Shown one piece after another: positions 48,081 through 58,484 of a stretch of 64,000 bases of DNA (its first letter is position 1; each line of letters opens with the position of its first letter). The notes below the pieces were generated by a model. It had not been told where the DNA came from. It saw only the letters and a list, made by a program, of their open reading frames with translations, and did not search any database. This stretch comes from Alisma plantago-aquatica. Taxonomy: Eukaryota; Streptophyta; Magnoliopsida; Alismatales; Alismataceae. The translations under genes and the position numbers were made by a program. The DNA is taken from NCBI GenBank assembly GCA_963693085.1, contig OY856409.1:659538591-659602590 (forward strand), given 5' to 3'.

Positions 48081-48907
48081 GGCTGAGGCCAACAACTAGA
48101 AATGAGAATGATTCATGGATATCATACCATAATAATATTAACACAGGATAAGCTTGAGACGTTGGTATAGTATAATGAGAAAATTATACACATGTTCTTC
48201 ATATTTCTTATAAAGTGAATAGATGATTACTTCTCTATCATAGACAGTTACAATGATTTAAAAGATGACAATGATTTAAAAGATGACAATGTCCTAATAT
48301 GCTTATCATTAGTGATTCATCTTGCTTATTAATATAAAAGAACCTCTGCTCAGTTTTATATTGTTTACCTGTGATAATAACATTGTTGGCAGAGAGTTAT
48401 ATCTCTCGCTGGGACAATTGTCTCACCCCGTAGGATCCACAATGTTTAGGTGGACATGCACGAGGAGGTAGAGACCGCTTTGTAGAGGAAGGATAACAAT
48501 AGTCGAGACAATAGTAATAGCTCAGGTTGAGTGTATTGTCTGTCATGTCTTGAAGATAGAAGTCATATGTGTCATCTCTGCACTCTCAGGTCCTTGGATT
48601 TAGTACGTGATGGTTTTATGAACGGTTTGAGATTTTGGCTTGAATGCCTCGAGGGTTTTATATTGCTTATGTATAGTCTTTGACAAAGCAATTGTTATAT
48701 GTTATCCTCGAGATGAGATGGTACAAAGTATGTACAATGTGAACCATGATGTATATAAAGTTTGGTTCTTCATTTAAAGAGTTTTCCATGAAATGGATCT
48801 CTTTGCAAAATGGTTTTAGTTTTTAGTGATTTTGTTAATCCACTACTTATGATTATTCTACAATAATTAGTAATGATTTGGTTGTCGATTTGGTGGCGGT
48901 CATTTTA

Positions 48908-48912
48908 GTAAT
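48908..48912. repeat. TSD GTAAT of the giant solo LTR, right copy
   Basis: Identical to 28839-28843. Confidence 0.85.
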
Positions 48913-51339
48913 CTTGCCAAAACTCGAACCGGGTCAATGAGGATCCCACGAGACTAGATTAATCACTCCTCGCAAGCACACCCACCATTGTGCCATCTGG
49001 ATAAACAAACTAGAAATAATTCTAATAGTTACAAATATATGCCATTAATCATCCAATCTATTAAAAAATGAGCCAACACTGTGTTAATTACAACATGTGC
49101 CATCACTACTTAGATGTGGGTCGTATAATTAGTTACCCGTGTGGGTAGTCAATCTTAGCCCATATATAAATTTGTGTGTATATATGTGTGTATATAGGCC
49201 ATACACTCAATACCTGAGTTAGGTAACTAAGGTTAGTTATATGTGGATTTAGTTTTACAATAGGAAGGTACCAAATTATAATGATATGACTAATTTGCAA
49301 TATAAAGACTCGTCAAGTAGTTTTGTATTTTATTATGTGAAACCAGTAAAAATGACATTTCTGAAAGAAAAAATATGCACCTAGAACTATAACCAAGTGC
49401 AAAATTTGTAAGAAGAATGTCAAAATTGTAACTAAAACACTTACATTGTAACCATAATCGCTCGGTAACTAGTTTATGTTACCCATATGGGCAACAAATT
49501 CATCCCTATATGCATATATATAAGTATATATATGTCTATATATGTCTATGTATATATATATATATATTCTATGTACTTATATATGGAAAAGAATAGGACA
49601 AAAACACAAGGGAAACAAACTTAAAATCCTTAAATAGAAGCATGGTTGAAACCCCAAATCAAAAGGGAACAAGGTCATGAAAAAGAAAAATAGACAAAAT
49701 AGGAAAAACCACCAAGACTAGCCCAGAGATGGGAGGATGAAGGGACGGGCATAGCGCCTTGATCCACGAGCCAGGGAATGGAGGATCAAAGGGATTCTCA
49801 CCTTGCTCCTGATTTGACCAAAAACTAGAAAGTAGAGATAGAAGAAAAATAACACATAATAATTAAAAATAAAGAAACAGAATTGTCCTGGAGATGCTCA
49901 ATCACATAACATGATAGAGGGAGTTTTCACTCAGATCATCTTGAGGTTTCTCCAGCAAAGTCGCTAGTCTATCGCATCCTACCAAAATGTAGAGAGATAG
50001 AGATATACAGAGAAACCATATCCTTTGAGTAGTGAAACTTCACTTAGCGGTTGCTTGGAAAACAAAAACTAAATATTTAGAGTCAACATCACATTTATAT
50101 GGAAAATGAGGAAAACATGATAAATCATTGAAGCCACAATGTAAAGTTGAGTTGTCATTTGAGTCGGATTGATAGAAAATAACATGAATAAATGAACCCA
50201 AAAATCAGATTCAACAATCTTGTTATGAGTGAGGAAGGATTAACACCCCCATCTCACCCAGTAAAGCAATATCAAACTGCTTTTAGGTGATAAGAAAGAA
50301 ATGAGTGATTTAGGATGACAAAAATATAAATTAAAGAGAAATATGTAAACAGTTGTTTTTATAGGTGGATGGGTTTGTAGGACTTTGGATGTCCATGTCC
50401 TTTCCATTATTTCCCTAAAGTCATAATTTTTAGGTGTATTGGGGTCATAATCACCTTAGGACCTCCAGTGGTGGAGTTCCTTCACGTGCAATTAGATATG
50501 TAGAGTTAGAGGGTGATTAAAAGATGTAGTCTAATAAGATCAAGTTTTTAGACAAGTAAATGGTAGTGCAATATAATAGAGTAGTAAATTAGAGTAGTTG
50601 ATTAGAGCAGTTATGGAAGTTATTGATCAAAAGTAGAAGTTATAGTAGAGCATAGTACCATTTCTACAAATGCTTGAAGGACATGAGGTATCGGAGGAAG
50701 GATCATCTGATCATGAATAATAAAAATAAAAGAGAAGGGTATTTTAATACTCTAGATTCATGAGGTTCAAAAGGGACCCTGAATAGGGATGATATGGGGG
50801 TATTTATAGGTGAATATTACGGTTTGGGATTTTGGATAGAACCTTCTAGAACAAGCAGCAAATCACCCTGATATACCACATTTGTGGGATACAAGGATCG
50901 AGGTAATTCACCACGTGGTGTGTGGCTGATGGCTCAAATAATTTGGGTGTCCTGGATGATTGAAAACTAGTTTCTCAGTTTTCTTATAATTTTAGAAATG
51001 TGTTGAAGAAAATCAGAGAATATTGCAGAGAAAGATAATTATGGAAAATTTCTCAGATTCATTTGAAAATTTGAATATCCATGGAAAAAAATATTCCTTT
51101 TTTAGATATTTCAATTGGACAATTTATGAAAAAGAGCTTGCAAAAACTTTATTTAAAGGACAAATTGCACTTTTGGTCAAAAAAGAAGGTTTCGGTAGAG
51201 AAAGTCCCAAAATGGGTGAAAGTGGGTGTAAATGAGTGGATTAGATATGTAGAAAAATATTAAAATTGACAAAAATAATAAATGTGGGAAATGGGTGGAT
51301 TATAGAATGGGATCTGTCATTATCCAGCTTCACATTAAT
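48913..51339. other. Unassigned AT-rich region
   Basis: No coding block, LTR end or tRNA was recognised. It may contain the unrecognisable 5' part of the old gypsy element whose RT begins near 51340. Short ORFs at 51023-51263 show no motif. A TA-rich microsatellite lies at 49507-49586. Confidence 0.5.
49507..49586. repeat. TATATG/TA microsatellite
   Basis: Runs of TATATA and TATATGTC over about 80 bp. Confidence 0.75.
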
Positions 51340-52241
51340 CTTGATTTTATGCTAAGTGAGTAAAATTGGGAAGTCAACAACAAGTATCAATTGTTGAGGA
51401 TAGAAAACTTGTTTGATCAGTTGAGTGGTGATATGGTGTATCCCAAGATAGATTTGAGGTCAGGGTATCACCAATTAAGTATATGGGCAAATGACTACCT
51501 AAGACTTCTTTTATGACTAGGTATGGTCATTATGAGTTTCTTTTTATGGGCTGACCAATGCACCAACAACAAGTATGGATCTGATGAACAATGTTTCCCA
51601 ACCATACCTTGATTATATGGTAGTAGTGTTTACAGATGATACCTTTTTATACTCCAGTGACAGTTAGAACCATGATTAGCAGTCAGGCATTGGATTCGTT
51701 AAAGTTGCATAGGCTATATGCTAAGTTTAGTAAGTGTGAGTTTTGGCTAACCAAGGCGTCTATTCTTTGTCATGTCATTTTGGAGAAGGGTGTTTGTGTA
51801 GACCCCAAGAAGGTGGAGTCCATGTTGGAGTGAGATCATCCCAAGACAGAGATAGCGGTTTGAAGTTTCTAAGGTCTAGATAGTCATTAAAGGAGGTTCA
51901 TGAAGAACTGTCATGCAATAGCATTACCTTTAACCAGGCAAACCAGAAAGGGTGTGCCTTTTATTTGATAAGAGAAGTGTCAACATTTCTTTTCATTTTT
52001 TGAAGGACAAGTAGACAATTTCTATAGTGTTGGTGCTTCTAGAGCCTGGGAGGGCTACATCATTTTCTGTGATGATTTTACAAATGGATTACGGTGTGTG
52101 CTGGTGCAAAACAAGAATGTGATTTTTTTACTTCTCGACATCTTACAAGACATGAGGAGAATTACCAAACTCATGATCTGGAGTTAGAATCCATGGTCCT
52201 TGTTGTAAATAATTGATGGAACTACCTGTATGGAGAGAAGT
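51340..52241 (+). pseudogene. Old Ty3/gypsy pol: reverse transcriptase and first part of RNase H
   Basis: Degenerate but collinear. RT blocks are [16 protein letters not shown] (about 51375-51425), [11 protein letters not shown] (about 51450-51482), then the equivalents of YGHYEF, the FIDD region and LYAKFSKCEFWL (about 51715-51750). Next comes GHVI..GV.VDP-like text, then RNase H (QNKNVIF, SRHLTRHEENYQTHDLELE, about 52110-52190) up to NYLYGEK, where the solo LTR interrupts it. Many stops and frameshifts. It continues at 56913 in the same order. Confidence 0.85.
52237..52241. repeat. TSD GAAGT of the third giant solo LTR, left copy
   Basis: GAAGT here and at 56908-56912. Removing the LTR and one copy restores the RNase H reading across the junction. 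Confidence 0.9.
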
Positions 52242-54219
52242 TGTGATGACCTGACATCCAATCAAGCCAAATCGCCACCAGTAATAATTGTGGAATAATC
52301 ATAAGCAGTGGATTAAAAAAATCACTAAAAATTTAAAACCATTTTGCAAAGAGATCCATTTCCAAGAAACTCTTACAAAAGGAACCAAACTTTATATACA
52401 TCATGGTTCACATTGTACATACATTGTACCATCTCATCTCGAGGGTATCATATAACAGTTGCTTTACCAAAACCTACACATAAGCAACATAAAACCCCGA
52501 GGCGTACAAGACAAAATCTCATATCATTTATAAAACCATTACGTACTATCTCCTAAGGACCTGAGAGTATAGAGACGACACATAGGACTTCTATATACAA
52601 GACATGACATACAGTACACTCAACCTGAGCTGTTACTGATGCCATGTTGTTGTTATTCTCCCTCTGTAGTACACTCTCTACCCCCTCGTGCACGTCCACC
52701 TAAAAAATGTGGATCCCACGGGGTGAGACAATTTTCCCAGTGACAGATATAACTCTCCGCCAACAATATTATTATCACAGGTAAACAGTGTAAAACTGAG
52801 CAGAGGATACTTTATATAAATAAGCAAGATTAATCATTATTTATAAGAAGAACAGAGAATTCTCATCTCTTAAAGTAATGCCGCTATCTATGATAGAACA
52901 CTACATCATTTATTCACTATATAAATAATATGAAGAACATGTATAACGTCTATTTAGGATGTATAAAAGAAGTGTACATTAACCAATGTCTTCCATATTC
53001 GATCCTTAAGCAAATATGCTACACAGCTGATTACATATTTACAATCACACTTATACCCTGAGGAGATGAGGTATACCGCTCATACTCCAACCGAACACTG
53101 CTTAGTCGAAATCGGTACCATACATGGTCAATGGAAGAGCCGACTGCCAAGACCTCTCCCACCTCAGTCAGTTTGAGACAACTCAACTAGTAAGACATCT
53201 TGTGTCAATTGCTGGTAGGACATCTTGTGTCAACTGCAGTTTGCTTACCAGGGTATACTGGTATCTTTGCTATAGAGCTACAGCCACAACATGCACTCTC
53301 TTCAGGGAGATTTCAATTATCCATCCCCAGATTATAATAAATAAGGAACATTATACGTCAATTCCTCATTTGGTCGGGAGATTCTCATCAATCCCGATAC
53401 ACACATAATGAAGAAGAATTTACACCAATATCTCATTTGTTCGGGAGATTCACATCATCCCGATATAAAATAAATAATGAAGGTGCGACATCGATTCTTC
53501 ATCAAGACGTATGGATATACTTCATCCTTCACCCCCGCATATTCAAAAATATACTCTCCAAGTTCAACTCATTTCACCAATCAGCAAATTCTAACACTGA
53601 ATGGATCTATGGTCAGGGAAACTACATGATGAGATTCCACTTGATTAATTAGGTGAATTACAATATATTTTAGTATCAACCAAGTTACAAACATGAATTA
53701 GAATAGATGCTACAAAGAAAGGTGTAATACATTTATCAAGTACTTTCATGATCTTTGAAACACATTGATTGCATAACACTTAAGATCTCAGTCCCTTATC
53801 ACATTACTGGGAATTCTCATCCCTTAACAATATCATCATCGTGATTGCTAGATCTGGGTATTCAAACCCTTAGTTCATCATTGAACATTGCTACCTCTCA
53901 TCAGGTAACTGTTACCTCTAGGTTCTTAGACCAAGGTATATATTATACTTTCTGTATGAGTATTTCACATAGATCACAAGGCCCATTTAAATATCTTGTC
54001 ACCTCTTACTAGGAAACAACTATATATTTAGGTCCTCAGACCCTATAGGCATTATACTTGTTGTACAAGTATTTAACATGGCTCGCAAGGCCTATTTAAA
54101 TCTGTATTATATGAAAAATCATAGCTCATACTTGGCTTCATGATTCCTGCATGGTTAGCACTTCATGATAAAAACAATAGAAAGTGTATAACATCACCAT
54201 GCAATACAAGATAAATACA

Positions 54220-54575
54220 ACATTCCCATTATTAGGGTTAGGGTTTCCCATTCTAACTGATTAGGGTTTCAGATTCACATCATCACTATGTGATACAAGG
54301 GAAATACATCCTTCCCATCATTAGGGTTAGGGTTTCCCATTCAAAATCATATCATCACCCTTCATTAGGGTTAAGGTTTCCCCTATTTATCCAATTATGG
54401 TTTCAAATCATATCATCACCCTTCATTAGGGTTAGGGTTTTACCCTTATTAACCGATTAGGGTTTCAAATCATATCATCCCCCTTCATAGGGTTAGGTTT
54501 TTCCCCTTATTAACCGATTAGGGTTTCAAATCATATCATCACCCTTCATTAGGGTTAGGTTTTTTCACTTCAAGG
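54220..54575 (-). repeat. ~60-bp tandem units with TTAGGGTTAGGG words
   Basis: Four to five units of about 60-65 bp, each with CATCACCCTTCATTAGGGTT and GATTAGGGTTTCAAATCATA. The AAACCCTAA words (telobox) also occur widely in the giant LTR copy at 14755-20854. Confidence 0.75.
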
Positions 54576-54689
54576 TATATTGGCATACTTAATCAAAGTT
54601 CATTAAACTCTTTACATATTAATGTATTACTTGACATAACACACTTCATGTGTTATTCCATCAAGTACATTGAATTGAGGTGCTTCCAC

Positions 54690-55205
54690 CATATCAGGCA
54701 TGAGGTGTGTGTGTGCTTCACACCATATCGGGCAAAGAGGTGTGTGTGTGTGCACTTCACACCATATTGGGCAAAGCGTTGTGTGTGTGCTTCACACCAT
54801 ATCAGGAAAATAGGTGTGTGTATGCTTCACACCATATCGGGCAAAGAAGTGTGTGTGTGCTTCACACCTTATCGGATAAAGATGTGTGTGTGCTTCACAC
54901 CATATCGGGCAAAGAGGTGTGTGTGTGCTTCACACCATATCAGGCAAAGAGGTGAGTGCATGCTTTACACCATATCAGGAAAAGAGGTGTGTGTGTGTGT
55001 GCTTCACACCATATCGGGCAAAGAGGTTTGTGTATGCTTCACACCATATGGGGCAAAGAGGTGTGTGTATGCTTCACACCATATCAGGCAAAGAGGTGTG
55101 TGTATGCTTCACACCATATCGGGAAAAGAGGTGTGTGTATGCTTCACACCATATCAGGAAAAGAGGTGTGTGTATGTGCTTCACACCATATCGGGTAAAG
55201 ATGTG
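54690..55205 (+). repeat. 35-bp tandem array in the third giant LTR
   Basis: About 15 units of CACCATATCGGGCAAAGAGG followed by TGTGTGTATGCTTCA, period 33-38 bp. Open in all three plus-strand frames, giving a false ORF of 247 codons (54648-55391). Confidence 0.88.
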
Positions 55206-56907
55206 TGGGGTTCCAAGGTATATCAGTTTTCATATCATATTGGGTTCCATAACCATATCAGGTTAGGGTATATAATTGACACCATGTCGTGCATAAGGTG
55301 TGTATGCTTGACCTCATATCGTGCACAAGGTGTATGCTTGACACCATATCGTCCACAAGGTGTATGTATGTGTCACTCATATCGTCCATGAGGTATAAAC
55401 TCATCACTATATCGAGTAACCCATCATCTAGGGTTTGTCATATCGGGTTTGAGGTACGTCAACCCTATATCGGGTTGGACCATGATGATGTCACCATCAT
55501 CAAGATCAAGACCTTTGTTCTTACTATTATTACTATTCTAGTTCATGGACAACAGTCCGAACAACTTTTAGAACTCAAGGGATCATCAATTATTCAAGAG
55601 AATTTGAAATTGAAAGTAGATCAACAAGTATAACAGAATTGAATGTGAATAATAACAAAATTGCGTTCAAGTTATATAATCCACCTCAAGGACAACTTCA
55701 AAGCTTCAAGATACAAAGATTCACATTCCTAAGGTTAAATATGAGATTATTAAAGGTCCAAGACTTGATCTCCTCAGCACTATGCATGATACCTCACCAC
55801 TTGTGGCCGACATCCCTCACTTGTGGCTGATATCCCTTCACTTGGCCAATATCACTTTGCTATGGCCGATACCAAGGCTCTATGAATGATACCCCTTCAT
55901 CTATGCACGATGAAAGACACTATGCATGATATATAAGAGCAAGAGGGTGGTAAATTTCCAAAAAATTCACTCATAGGTGAAAAGAGTGATATATATAGTT
56001 GAGGTTCATGAAAAAGAGTGTATATGAGGTGTCATCTTTTTAAACTACTAGGTGCCACATGTCCATGCATGGTGACACGTGTATATGCAAGCTCTCTTAT
56101 TTATCTTGACATGCAAAACACTTGAGTAAAATCTAGAGATAATATTTCGGCCATCACTTATCTCTTTGGATAATATATATCAACTCAATCACCACTTTAT
56201 TCACAACCCAATACAACTTTTTCAAGGAATTTGTAAACCGATATACTTCACCTCCTTGAGGTTCTTAGGCCATCATGAACAAGGCCAAGAGTTCACAAAC
56301 CGATATGAGACTCCCTTTATGGCTCTTTGGCCAATAGGCACTCTCATGTGAGCTCTATAACCTGATACAACTCATGTAAGGTCTTCAACTATACATCATC
56401 TCTTGGTCTTTTCATCACCAAGAGTACCATCATTCAGAGATGATTCAACATGGTGTCTCCTTCTTTCTCTCTCCTCTAAATGATACATAGAGAGAGTAGG
56501 GACACTCTAGATGTGGTAATTTGCATATCAACCCTACATTTTAGGTAAATTACAATTTGTGCCAAAATTGGTATACAAGGCACTAACATTATTCAAACAA
56601 GTTCAAACATGGAATTTAGGCTTTCCACAAGCCACCACCTAGCACCATTCTCTATCTTATGATTCTAAAACACATTAGGTATATTTAAATTGTAATATAT
56701 TGCAATATAACCCCTCGTCTTTGGTAAATTGCATTTTGGTCCAAAACAAGAGAACACTGCTCAAACGTTATTCAAACATGACCAAACTTGAACCATAAGT
56801 TTGTCACCTGATAACAAAACACTTTAGAGAATTATATTAAAGTTCTAAGAAACTTATTTAATCCAAACAAATAGGGTTAGCCCTAAATCCAGGTCAAGGA
56901 TGTTATA

Positions 56908-56912
56908 GAAGT
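56908..56912. repeat. TSD GAAGT of the third giant solo LTR, right copy
   Basis: Identical to 52237-52241. Confidence 0.9.
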
Positions 56913-58484
56913 ATCAAATCTTCATAGATCACAAGAATCTTCGATATATAATTTCAAAGAAGGAGTTGAACATGAGGAAAAATAGATATATGGATATAAT
57001 CAAGAGATATGACTGTTCAATAGGAAATAAAATGAAGTGTCTGATGTGTTGAGAATAAAGTCATCTTTATCTTCATCATCATCTATAGATAATCACAATT
57101 GTACTCCATGGCTTGTTGCAAGCTGGACATGTTGATGTCACTTTGACAGATGAATATACAGTTGGAAGTATCCTTGCTAGATGGTTTGCTAACACAATTA
57201 TAGGTGAAATTGATGTTCATACGATAGTTTAGAGATGCATAGAAGGAAGATACTATGATATAAAATATCTGATCAGAGTTTGACAACAGAAACAATGATC
57301 AGTTTCATAATACAAATGATTGGACAATGCATTTTCATGATGAAATGGTGGTTCTTGACATCGGTGGTCAGAGGGAAAAGGTACTTGAGGAGGCTCATTC
57401 CTCAAAGTATGGGATGAATTTTGGTAGTACAAAAATGTATCATTATCTCAAGGATTTATAGTGTTGTCAGGTCTATAGCGTGGCGTGATAGAGTTTGTAG
57501 CCAAGTGTCAATTTGTCAGCAACTCAAGGCAAAACATCAGAAAACTATAGGGACATTGTAGCCTTTTCCAATTCTACAATAAAAATGAGATCATGTGAGC
57601 ATGGAATACATGGGTGGTTTTCCTAGGACAAACAAGGATCATGATTCCATACTAGATTCCCTCACACCAAGTTTAGATGAATCCCTTCCTTTGCAATGTC
57701 AGATACAAAGTGTCAGATTGAGTGAGGAAAGACTTTGTATAAGTCTCGATGGATAAGAGATATATGTGAAATAAATTTGCTAACATAGATCAAATATAAT
57801 GTTTAGAAGATATATTCTGATGATTATTTATCAATTGACAAATTCAACTACTTTTTTTGTTATCCAAACTACCTACACCACAAAGAAGTTGGCATATATC
57901 TGTGTTGATGAGATTGTTTGTCTGCACCATGTACAAGCTACAATAGTATGAGACACATGCCCTCTATTTATGAGTATGTTCTAGGAGCATCCACATACAA
58001 CTTTAGGGATATAAGTGAGGTTCAATATAGCCTTCCACTTACAGACCAACTGTTAGACACAAAGGACCAATGGACGTTAGAGAATTGTTGAGATAATATG
58101 TACTTTGAGTTTCTTCAGAGGTGGGATATTAACTTGAGCTTGATTGAGTTTACCTACAAAAAAGTTATGAGAGGAGTAAAAATATGTATTGTATGAATAT
58201 TTGTATAGAAGTTATTGTGAGTCACCTCCTTGTTGGTATGAGATAGGTGCATATCAGTTTTTGGGTCATGAACTAGTTTAATATACTATAGAGAAGATCA
58301 AGGTGATCATGCAAAGTTGAAAGCAACACAAGTTATATAAAATTTATATGCAGAAAACCATCATATACATCTGGAGTTTCAAGTTGGAGATCGTGTGTAT
58401 CTTAAAGTCTCCCCTTAGAAAGGTCTTGTAAGGTTTTGGAAGAAGGGTATGCTGACTCATAGGTTTATGGAACCTTACCCTATC
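56913..58484 (+). pseudogene. Old Ty3/gypsy pol, continued: RNase H end and integrase
   Basis: Begins with the RNase H block IFIDHKNLRYI..KKELNMRK (about 56918-56985). Integrase follows: the zinc-binding part (EEAHSSKYGMNFGSTKMYHYL, about 57390-57450; FVAKCQFCQQ-type text near 57500), then MEYMGGFPRTNKDHDSI (about 57602-57650). Later it has TDQ..LEN text near 58040, LSLIEFTY (about 58137) and the GPY/F-type end GDRVYLKVSP..RFWKKGMLTHRFMEPYPI (about 58390-58484). It breaks off where the chromovirus LTR starts. Heavily decayed. The 3' LTR is not in view; it may lie beyond the inserted chromovirus. Confidence 0.85.

Larger units (their letters stand above)
28844..48907 (+). mobile_element. Giant solo LTR, second copy, split by Copia and LINE insertions
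   Basis: Starts TGTAACATCCCTGACCTGGG at 28844 and ends GGCGGTCATTTTA at 48907 (final CA mutated to TA), flanked by GTAAT on both sides. Own sequence: 28844-30609, 39431-40145 and 47067-48907, in total 4322 bp. Both internal breaks are explained by insertions with matching TSDs. It contains three tandem arrays (35, 57 and 37 bp). No primer site, polypurine tract or coding region of its own is present, so it is the product of LTR-LTR recombination. Confidence 0.85.
52242..56907 (-). mobile_element. Giant solo LTR, third copy, in RNase H of an old gypsy element
   Basis: 4666 bp. Plus-strand ends are TGTGATGACC and GGATGTTATA, so on the minus strand it starts TATAACATCC (TG changed to TA) and ends GGTCATCACA. 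TSD GAAGT. Aligns in reverse with the copy at 28844-48907: shared blocks at 52300-52800 (including the GAGAGTTATATCTC-type segment, here diverged), 55900-56150 and 56450-56900. Contains its own 35-bp array and a telobox-like array. No internal or coding region. Confidence 0.9.

Noticed and set aside
54220..54575. Interstitial telomere tract
   Set aside because: TTAGGG words are separated by unrelated sequence in ~60-bp units; no run of perfect telomere repeats.
54648..55391. 247-codon ORF on the plus strand
   Set aside because: It is the translation of the 35-bp tandem array; all three frames are open and encode the same repeat, so it carries no coding evidence.
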